From the NCBI GenBank assembly GCA_017539635.1, contig JAFYCQ010000058.1:1-5347 (forward strand): a DNA stretch of 5,347 bases, read 5' to 3'. The stretch is from Oscillospiraceae bacterium (GTDB lineage: Bacteria > Bacillota > Clostridia > Oscillospirales > Oscillospiraceae). Position 1 is the stretch's first letter; each line of letters begins with the position of its first letter. Below are positions 1 through 4,568 of the stretch, in pieces. The notes below the pieces were generated by a model. It searched no databases. It had not been told where the DNA came from and saw only the letters and a program-made list of their open reading frames with translations. Both the position numbers and the translations under genes were made by a program.

Positions 1-31
1 CGCGCACGCAGAAAAAACAGAAATTTAGCTG

Positions 32-60
32 TTGACAAATGTATACCGCTGATGTAGAAT
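32..60 (+). promoter_or_regulatory. Sigma-70-type promoter of the tRNA-Val gene
   Basis: A perfect -35 box TTGACA (32-37) and a -10 box TAGAAT (55-60, five of six matches to TATAAT) are separated by exactly 17 bp. Transcription would start near 67, about 9 nt before the mature tRNA 5' end, giving the short leader expected for a tRNA processed by RNase P. The near-consensus strength suits a stable RNA gene. Confidence 0.85.
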
Positions 61-75
61 AACCCTTGCTGACAC

Positions 76-151
76 GGACGGTTAGCTCAGCTGGTAGAGC
101 TTCCGCTTGACGTGCGGAAGGTCGGGGATTCGAGTTCCTCAGCGTCCACCA
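76..151 (+). tRNA. tRNA-Val (anticodon GAC)
   Basis: A 76-nt cloverleaf with genome-encoded CCA (149-151). The acceptor strands are 76-82 and 141-147. The D-stem is GCTC/GAGC (85-88/97-100) around a loop containing the GG pair. The anticodon stem is TCCGC/GCGGA (102-106/114-118), its loop is TTGACGT with anticodon GAC at 109-111, and the variable loop is 119-123. The T-stem is 124-128/136-140 with T-loop TTCGAGT. Discriminator A (148) fits valine. It would read GUC and GUU codons. One oddity is that acceptor pair 6-67 is G81 opposite G142, a mismatch flanked by good pairs. The gene has its own promoter and terminator, so it is a single-gene unit. The isotype rests on the anticodon alone. Confidence 0.95.
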
Positions 152-157
152 ACAATG

Positions 158-202
158 CAGCCCGAAAAAGATGTCTGCTTTTTCGGGTTGTTGTTTTATA
201 TT
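158..202 (+). terminator. Intrinsic terminator of the tRNA-Val unit
   Basis: A 13-bp hairpin (158-170 paired with 178-190, one G-T wobble at 160/188) encloses a 7-nt loop (171-177). It is followed by a T-rich run, TTGTTTTATATT. It starts only 6 nt after the tRNA CCA end. It should separate tRNA transcription from the oxidoreductase operon downstream. Confidence 0.88.
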
Positions 203-296
203 TTAGTATGCGCTGACAGCGCACACAGAGTCGATCATCGTTTACTTAGAGCGGCGCGGTGAAAATTTCATCCGCCGGGAAAGCGAGGGGAAGGTC
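201..296 (+). other. Leader region upstream of the kor operon
   Basis: This is the only sequence between the tRNA terminator and the first operon gene, so the operon promoter should lie here or just upstream. I cannot identify a convincing one. TAGTAT at 204-209 could be a weak -10, but no matching -35 lies 16-18 bp upstream. The clearest structure is the inverted repeat TGCGCT-GAC-AGCGCA (209-223), which would sit over or just after that weak -10. The region ends in the purine-rich ribosome-binding site GAGGGGAAGG (285-294) of the ferredoxin-subunit gene. Confidence 0.4.
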
Positions 297-500
297 TTGG
301 CTAAAAGAAACGGACGTTTGCAGTACAATCCCGTTTGGTGCAAGGATTGCGGTGTCTGTGCCGCTTTTTGCCCCAAGGGAGTGCTCCAGATGCTCCACGG
401 TAAAATGACTATAGTAAATGAGCCGGAGTGTATCGGCTGCAACACCTGCGGACGACTTTGCCCCGACTACGCGATCTGGTTCGGAGAGGAGGAAGCCTGA
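297..500 (+). CDS. korD: 2-oxoacid:ferredoxin oxidoreductase, ferredoxin-like delta subunit (KorD type)
   Basis: A 67-residue protein with two complete [4Fe-4S] motifs: Cys15-x2-Cys18-x2-Cys21-x3-Cys25-Pro and Cys45-x2-Cys48-x2-Cys51-x3-Cys55-Pro. This is the bacterial 2[4Fe-4S] ferredoxin fold. In KorABCD complexes this subunit takes electrons from the TPP/FeS core and passes them to soluble ferredoxin in the cytoplasm. The start is a TTG preceded by GAGGGGAAGG (285-294); no in-frame ATG or GTG lies just upstream, and the length matches the small delta subunits of the family. The stop overlaps the next start by one base (TGATG), implying translational coupling. The order D-A-B-C is the one I recall for the Methanothermobacter kor cluster. 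A generic ferredoxin is possible in isolation, but the operon makes the subunit role likely. The 2-oxoglutarate specificity is inferred. Confidence 0.88.
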   Translation: MAKRNGRLQYNPVWCKDCGVCAAFCPKGVLQMLHGKMTIVNEPECIGCNTCGRLCPDYAIWFGEEEA

Positions 501-1639
501 TGAGCGGAAAAAGAGTTCTTATGCAGGGCAACGAAGCCTGCGTTGAGGGCGCTCTTGCCGCCGGTATGCGCTTTTACGCCGGTTACCCCATAACTCCCTC
601 CACCGAGATAGCCGAGCTCTCTGCTCTGCGCCTGCCCGTCCTGGGCGGACACTTCATCCAGATGGAGGACGAGATCGGCAGCATGGCCGCCGTTATAGGC
701 GCCTCTGTCGCCGGCACCAAGGCTATGACGGCCACCAGCGGCCCGGGCTTTTCCCTTAAGCAGGAGAACATCGGCTACGCCGCAATGGCGGAGGTGCCCT
801 GTGTCATCGTAAACGTCCAGCGCGTAGGCCCCTCCACCGGTATGCCCACCTCCACGGCCCAGGGCGACATCATGCAGTGCCGCTGGGGCACCCATGGCGA
901 CCACCCCGTAATAACCATTGCTCCCTCTTCGGTCTCGGAGGTCTATACCGAGATAATCCGGGCCTTCAACCTGTCGGAAAAGTACCGCGTGCCGGTCATT
1001 TTCCTCATGGACGAAACTGTCGGCCACATGAGAGAGGGCATTGAGATACCCGACCCGGACAGCTACCAGGTCATAGACCGGGCAATGCCTGATAAAAAAG
1101 GAGACAACTGGCGGCCCTTTGCCGTTGACAGCGAGAAGGACGTGCCTAAGTTGCCGCCCTTCGGCATGGGCTGGAGATACCACATCACCGGCCTTACCCA
1201 TGACGAAAGGGGATACCCCACCTCAAGCCCTGAGAAGTCTGCCGCCTTTATAAGCCGCCTGATGAACAAGCTGGCTCTCAACAGAGACGATATAATCTCC
1301 TGCGACAGCTACATGCTGGAGGACGCCGATATCGCCGTGATCTGCATAGGCTCCATCGGCCGCAGCGCCAAGGAGGCTGTGAACCGGGCCAGAGCCAAGG
1401 GCATTAAGGCCGGCGTTTTCCGCCCCGTTACCGTCTGGCCCTTCCCGGACAAGGAGGTAACGGAGCTGGCAAAGAAGGTAAAGCGCATCGTAGTCGCCGA
1501 GCAGAACTGCGGACAGATAGTCCTGGAGGTGGAGCGGTGCGTCCGCGGCGCATGCCCCGTGACATTCAAGGGCAAGGCCAACGGCTCCATGCTCATGCCC
1601 GACGAGATACTGGCCGCCATAGAAGGAGGCGAGAACTGA
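500..1639 (+). CDS. korA: 2-oxoacid:ferredoxin oxidoreductase, alpha subunit (KorA type)
   Basis: A 379-residue protein matching the alpha subunit of 2-oxoglutarate/2-oxoacid:ferredoxin oxidoreductases. It carries the pyrimidine-binding half of the TPP site: GYPITPSTE at 28-36, the QMEDEIG segment at 54-60, the TSGPGFSL stretch near 79-86, and QRVGPSTGMPT at 107-117. The C-terminal part (about 307-379, from DIAVICIGS) resembles the transketolase C-terminal-like domain II. The length suits KorA. ATG at 500 was chosen because AGGAGG (487-492) sits 7 nt upstream and it overlaps the korD stop; the longer reading from 428 would run through the korD cysteine codons. It ends in a one-base overlap with the TPP subunit gene. 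Close homologues are often labelled VorB (branched-chain 2-oxoacids) or simply 2-oxoacid:acceptor oxidoreductase alpha, so substrate assignment is tentative. Confidence 0.92.
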   Translation: MSGKRVLMQGNEACVEGALAAGMRFYAGYPITPSTEIAELSALRLPVLGGHFIQMEDEIGSMAAVIGASVAGTKAMTATSGPGFSLKQENIGYAAMAEVPCVIVNVQRVGPSTGMPTSTAQGDIMQCRWGTHGDHPVITIAPSSVSEVYTEIIRAFNLSEKYRVPVIFLMDETVGHMREGIEIPDPDSYQVIDRAMPDKKGDNWRPFAVDSEKDVPKLPPFGMGWRYHITGLTHDERGYPTSSPEKSAAFISRLMNKLALNRDDIISCDSYMLEDADIAVICIGSIGRSAKEAVNRARAKGIKAGVFRPVTVWPFPDKEVTELAKKVKRIVVAEQNCGQIVLEVERCVRGACPVTFKGKANGSMLMPDEILAAIEGGEN

Positions 1640-2460
1640 TGGATCCCCTGGTAAAGAAATACTTCCGGCAGGATATGCTGCCTCACATTTACTGCCCCGG
1701 CTGCGGTCACGGCACCCTGATGAAGGACCTGGTCAAGGCCGTGGACAACCTGGGACTTGAGAAGGATCAGGTCTGCGTGGTATCCGGTATCGGGTGCTCA
1801 TCACGAAGCGCCGGATATATGGATTTCAACACAATCCACACCACCCACGGCCGCGCTATAGCCGTCGCCACGGGCATCAAGCTTGCCAAGCCTGAATTAA
1901 GGGTCATAGTCATCACCGGCGACGGCGACGCCACAGCTATCGGCGGCAACCATTTCATCCACGCCGCCAGAAGGAATATCGATATGGCCGTTTTGGTGTT
2001 CAATAACAACATTTACGGCATGACCGGCGGACAGTATTCTCCCACGACGCCCATGGGCGACTTCGGCACTACCGCCCCTTACGGCAGCATTGACCCCAGC
2101 TTTGACATCCCCACCCTGGCAAAGGCCGCGGGAGCCACCTTTGTGGCAAGAGGCACGGTTTTCCACACCGCCAAGACCATAAGGCTCATGGAGCGGGCTA
2201 TCCTTCACAAGGGCTTTTCCGTCATCGACTGCATGAGCGTTTGCCCCACATATTACGGGCGTAAGAACAAGAAGGGGGACGCCGCCGACATGATCCGCTG
2301 GCAGCGTGACCACTGCGTGGACTCCGCCGACGCCAAGCTTATGTCGCCGGACGAGCTGGAGGATAAGCTGATAATCGGCGAGACCTTCCACCGCAACCGC
2401 GCTGAGTACACCAGCGACTATCAGGAGCTGATAGACCGCTGCAAGGGAGGCGCCCAATGA
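1639..2460 (+). CDS. korB: 2-oxoacid:ferredoxin oxidoreductase, TPP-binding beta subunit (KorB type)
   Basis: A 273-residue protein with the beta-subunit signatures. CPGCGHG is at 19-25 and SGIGCSSR at 49-56; both occur in KorB-type proteins, and their cysteines may help bind a [4Fe-4S] cluster. HTTHGRA is at 67-73. The TPP/Mg2+ diphosphate motif begins GDGD at 94-97 and ends with the NNN at 122-124, followed by IYGMTGGQ. It catalyses TPP-dependent oxidative decarboxylation (or reductive carboxylation) of a 2-oxoacid together with the alpha subunit. ATG 1639 is preferred over longer in-frame starts because AAGGAGG (1623-1629) lies 9 nt upstream, it overlaps the korA stop (TGATG), and the protein then begins like the family. 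It overlaps korC by 4 nt (ATGA). Confidence 0.93.
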   Translation: MDPLVKKYFRQDMLPHIYCPGCGHGTLMKDLVKAVDNLGLEKDQVCVVSGIGCSSRSAGYMDFNTIHTTHGRAIAVATGIKLAKPELRVIVITGDGDATAIGGNHFIHAARRNIDMAVLVFNNNIYGMTGGQYSPTTPMGDFGTTAPYGSIDPSFDIPTLAKAAGATFVARGTVFHTAKTIRLMERAILHKGFSVIDCMSVCPTYYGRKNKKGDAADMIRWQRDHCVDSADAKLMSPDELEDKLIIGETFHRNRAEYTSDYQELIDRCKGGAQ

Positions 2461-2990
2461 GCTACAACCTTAAATTCCGTTTCGCCGGCTCCGGCGGACA
2501 GGGTGTCATCCTGGGCACCATAATCCTGGCCGAGGCCGCTCTCGCCGAGGGCTACCAGGTGGTACAGTCCCAGTCCTACGGCCCCGAGGCCCGCGGCGGC
2601 TCCTGCAAGGCGGAGATAATCGTCAGCAGCGAGGAAATAGTCTTCCCGAAGATCGAGACCGCCGACTGTCTCGCCGCCCTGACCCAGAAGGCTCTGGATC
2701 AGTACATCGGCAGCGTGGCGCCAGACGGCATAGTCATCGCCGACAGCTCGCTTACGATCCCTGAGAGCTGGCATGGAAGGACGGAGAAGATAGACGTGAT
2801 CTCCACAGTCTATGACGTGCTGAAAAAGCCCATGACCGTCAATATAGTCGCCCTGGGCGCCATAAACGCCATTTTGGGCGTTGCCGGCGACAAGGCGCTG
2901 GAGGAGGCCGTCCTGGCCAGAGTGCCCAAGAGCACCGGGGAGCTCAACATGCGGGCCCTGGAAGAGGGCAGAAAGCTCTATAAAAAGTAA
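2457..2990 (+). CDS. korC: 2-oxoacid:ferredoxin oxidoreductase, gamma subunit (KorC type)
   Basis: A 177-residue protein of the pyruvate/ketoisovalerate oxidoreductase gamma family. The N-terminal glycine-rich FAGSGGQG (9-16) and SYGPEARGG (40-48) are the hallmark motifs. By family knowledge, this domain binds coenzyme A, which accepts the acyl group from the TPP adduct. The length is typical. The start ATG overlaps the korB stop as ATGA, and GGGAGG (2445-2450) lies 6 nt upstream, so translation is probably coupled. It is the last gene of the four-gene operon; the stop TAA is followed 12 nt later by a terminator hairpin. No frameshift or missing motif is seen. Confidence 0.93.
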   Translation: MSYNLKFRFAGSGGQGVILGTIILAEAALAEGYQVVQSQSYGPEARGGSCKAEIIVSSEEIVFPKIETADCLAALTQKALDQYIGSVAPDGIVIADSSLTIPESWHGRTEKIDVISTVYDVLKKPMTVNIVALGAINAILGVAGDKALEEAVLARVPKSTGELNMRALEEGRKLYKK

Positions 2991-3002
2991 ATCACAGATA
3001 AC

Positions 3003-3040
3003 AAGATGACTCGGGAAAAATCCCGGGTCATCTTATAATT
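3003..3040 (+). terminator. Terminator hairpin after the kor operon
   Basis: A 14-bp stem (3003-3016 with 3021-3034, one T-G wobble at 3011/3026) closes an AAAA tetraloop. It is strong, with CGGGA/TCCCG at the top, but the following sequence ATAATT is a poor T-tract, so read-through is possible. It ends only 4 bp before the -35 box of the next gene. Confidence 0.78.
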
Positions 3041-3067
3041 GACATATTGCCGATAATGTGCTATTAT
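3039..3067 (+). promoter_or_regulatory. Sigma-70-type promoter of the metal-binding lipoprotein gene
   Basis: A perfect -35 box TTGACA (3039-3044) and a -10 box TATTAT (3062-3067) lie 17 bp apart. A perfect TATAAT also overlaps at 3065-3070, but its 20-bp spacing is poor. With the first choice, transcription starts near 3074, inside the palindrome described next. A promoter this good directly under an operator suggests high expression when derepressed. Confidence 0.85.
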
Positions 3068-3090
3068 AATTTGCGAATGATTTGCAAATT
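3068..3090 (+). promoter_or_regulatory. Probable Fur-family (Zur-like) operator over the transcription start
   Basis: A 23-bp palindrome centred on G3079. Ten of its eleven symmetric pairs match; the sole exception is G3075/T3083. The outer arms are AATTTGC (3068-3074) and GCAAATT (3084-3090), and the inner half GAAT-G-ATTT gives the odd-centre (arm-1-arm) layout typical of Fur-family boxes. It abuts the -10 box and covers the predicted start, where bound repressor would block RNA polymerase. Together with a downstream metal-uptake gene, this points to Zur, or alternatively to a Mn- or Fe-sensing Fur relative. The regulator itself is not in the window. Confidence 0.7.
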
Positions 3091-3106
3091 GAAATGAGGT
3101 CATATT

Positions 3107-4066
3107 TTGAAAAAAGCGTTTGTCCTTTTACTGTGTTTTGTTCTGGCCGCCGGAGCTCTTACGGGCTGCGGCGGGGAAGTCAAAGAGGAGAGCGGGAAGA
3201 TAAGCGTAGTCGCCACGATCTTTCCGGAATATGATTGGGTGATGAACATATTGGGCGACAAGGCGGAAAACGCCGATGTGACGCTGCTCCTTGACGGCGG
3301 CGTGGATATGCACAGCTATCAGCCCACTGTTGACGACATCGTGCTTATAAGTGAGTGCGACCTCTTTATCTACGTGGGCGGCGAGTCCGACGCCTGGGTG
3401 ACTGACGCCCTTGAGAGAGCCAAAAAGGACGACGGGGAGGTCGTCAGCCTGTTCCGTATTTTGAGCGACAAGGTCGTGGAGGAGGAGCTCGCTCCCGGCA
3501 TGGAGGCCGAGGAGGAAGAAGAGGAGGAAGCCTACGACGAGCATGTCTGGCTCTCCGTTAAAAACGCGGAGATCATCTGCAGGGAGCTTGCCGCCAGGTT
3601 GGGGGATATCGACCCTGCCAACGCCAAAACCTATTCCGCCAACGCCGAGGCTTATATAGAGAAGCTTTCAGAACTGGACGGAAAATATGAGGATGCTGTC
3701 AAAAACGGCGTCCGTGACACCCTGCTTTTCGGCGACAGGTTCCCGTTCCGCTACATGACCGATGACTACGGCCTTGAGTATTACGCCGCTTTCCCCGGCT
3801 GCTCGGCGGAGACGGAGGCCAGCTTTGAAACGGTGGTGCTGCTCTCCGGCGTCGTGGACGATTTGAGCCTCCCGTGCGTTCTGACCATCGAGACCGGCGA
3901 CGGAAAGCTTGCCCAGACCATAATCGACAACACGAAATCAAAGTCAGCCGAAATACTGCAAATGGACTCCATGCAGTCCGTGACGGCAAAGGACATCGCC
4001 GGGGGAGAGACTTATATAGGTATAATGGAACATAATTTGAGCGTTCTTGAAAAAGCGCTTGCGTGA
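3107..4066 (+). CDS. ZnuA-type metal ABC transporter substrate-binding lipoprotein
   Basis: A 319-residue extracytoplasmic solute-binding protein of the ZnuA/TroA (cluster 9) family. The N-terminus is a lipoprotein signal peptide: KK at 2-3, hydrophobic 4-19, lipobox LTGC at 18-21, so Cys21 would be lipidated and the protein anchored outside the membrane. SVVATIFPEYDW (33-44) opens the mature domain. Two expected metal histidines are visible, His69 (DMHSYQP) and His146 (DEHVW). The third usual histidine is replaced: the segment is GDRFPFRYM (209-217), with Arg211 at the aligned place. Glu262 (IETGDGK) is near the expected acidic-ligand region. Instead of a His-rich loop there are seven consecutive Glu (135-141). 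The start is TTG, with GAGG (3096-3099) 7 nt upstream. No permease or ATPase gene follows, so it would use transporter parts encoded elsewhere. Zinc is the likely metal, manganese is possible. Confidence 0.87.
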   Translation: MKKAFVLLLCFVLAAGALTGCGGEVKEESGKISVVATIFPEYDWVMNILGDKAENADVTLLLDGGVDMHSYQPTVDDIVLISECDLFIYVGGESDAWVTDALERAKKDDGEVVSLFRILSDKVVEEELAPGMEAEEEEEEEAYDEHVWLSVKNAEIICRELAARLGDIDPANAKTYSANAEAYIEKLSELDGKYEDAVKNGVRDTLLFGDRFPFRYMTDDYGLEYYAAFPGCSAETEASFETVVLLSGVVDDLSLPCVLTIETGDGKLAQTIIDNTKSKSAEILQMDSMQSVTAKDIAGGETYIGIMEHNLSVLEKALA

Positions 4067-4070
4067 TATA

Positions 4071-4114
4071 AAAAAGGCCTGCTGCAAAATGGAAGTTTTG
4101 CAGCAGGCCTTTTT
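4071..4114. terminator. Bidirectional intrinsic terminator between convergent genes
   Basis: A perfect 19-bp inverted repeat (4071-4089 with 4096-4114) encloses a 6-nt loop (4090-4095). The A5 at one end and T5 at the other provide a U-tract for transcripts from either side. It lies 4 nt after the stop of the lipoprotein gene (plus strand) and 1 nt after the dut stop (minus strand), so it serves both. The core GGCCTGCTGC is GC-rich. Confidence 0.93.
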
Positions 4115-4115
4115 C

Positions 4116-4559
4116 TTATTTTCCGGTGGAGCCGAAGCCTCCGGTGCCTCTCATGGTTTCGGAGAGCTCCTGTGCCTCGGTGTATTCGACAGTCGGGACG
4201 GGGGTTATCATCAGCTGGGCGATCCTCTCGCCGCCCTTGAGAAAGGCTGCAGCCTCCGAGTGGTTGTGGAGCGCCACCAGGAGCTCCCCCCGGTAGTCGC
4301 AGTCTATGAGCCCCACCTTGTTGGCGGGGGCCAGCCCCTCTCGCGTGGCCAGCCCGCTTCTGGCGAAGACAAGACCTGCGTAGCCCTCGGGTATCTCAAT
4401 GGCCAGTCCCGTGTGGACGGTGAAGGTCTCGCCGGGCCCTATCGCCGCGTCACAGCCCGGCAGGGCGTAAATATCCGCCCCGGCCGCGCCGGCGGAGGAG
4501 AAGACGGGGGCGACAGCCGCCGGGTCGAGCTTTTTGTATCTGATGTTCAGCTTTTCCAC
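4116..4559 (-). CDS. dut: Deoxyuridine 5'-triphosphate nucleotidohydrolase (dUTPase)
   Basis: A 147-residue trimeric-type dUTPase that hydrolyses dUTP to dUMP and diphosphate, preventing uracil incorporation and feeding dTMP synthesis. All five conserved motifs are in order: I AGADIYA (26-32), II ARSGLA (66-71), III GLIDCDYRGE (83-92) with catalytic Asp86 and uracil-contacting Tyr89, IV GERIAQLMI (110-118), and V RGTGGFGSTG (137-146), the flexible C-terminal arm that closes over the substrate. The length is typical of bacterial homotrimeric enzymes. The start is GTG, with GAGG (4567-4570) 7 nt upstream; that site overlaps the TGA stop of the preceding CofE-like gene, 9 nt away, so the two are probably co-transcribed and translationally coupled. 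Transcription ends at the shared hairpin. Nothing suggests a prophage origin. Confidence 0.96.
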   Translation of the reverse strand: MEKLNIRYKKLDPAAVAPVFSSAGAAGADIYALPGCDAAIGPGETFTVHTGLAIEIPEGYAGLVFARSGLATREGLAPANKVGLIDCDYRGELLVALHNHSEAAAFLKGGERIAQLMITPVPTVEYTEAQELSETMRGTGGFGSTGK

Positions 4560-4568
4560 CTTTACACC

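Noticed and set aside
428..499. Possible N-terminal extension of korA by 24 codons.
   Set aside because: The extension overlaps the second ferredoxin cluster of korD out of frame and has no family resemblance, while the ATG at 500 has AGGAGG at the right distance and matches the family N-terminus.
467..1201. A 244-codon minus-strand open frame opposite korA.
   Set aside because: It is a compositional shadow of the well-supported alpha-subunit gene, and its translation (His/Gly/Ala/Val-rich) contains no recognisable domain.
1537..1638. Possible N-terminal extension of korB by 34 codons into korA.
   Set aside because: The extension is an Arg/His-rich out-of-frame reading of korA. ATG 1639 has a strong AAGGAGG and yields a family-like start.
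1897..2457. A 186-codon minus-strand open frame opposite korB.
   Set aside because: Same reason: antisense to a gene with complete TPP-binding motifs, with no domain of its own.
3003..3034. The hairpin after korC considered as a riboswitch or leader element of the lipoprotein gene.
   Set aside because: It lies upstream of that gene's promoter, so it is not in its transcript; its simple stem and tetraloop fit a terminator of the kor operon.
3065..3070. A perfect TATAAT as the -10 box of the lipoprotein promoter.
   Set aside because: It would lie 20 bp from TTGACA, too far for a good promoter; the overlapping TATTAT at 3062-3067 has the ideal 17 bp spacing.
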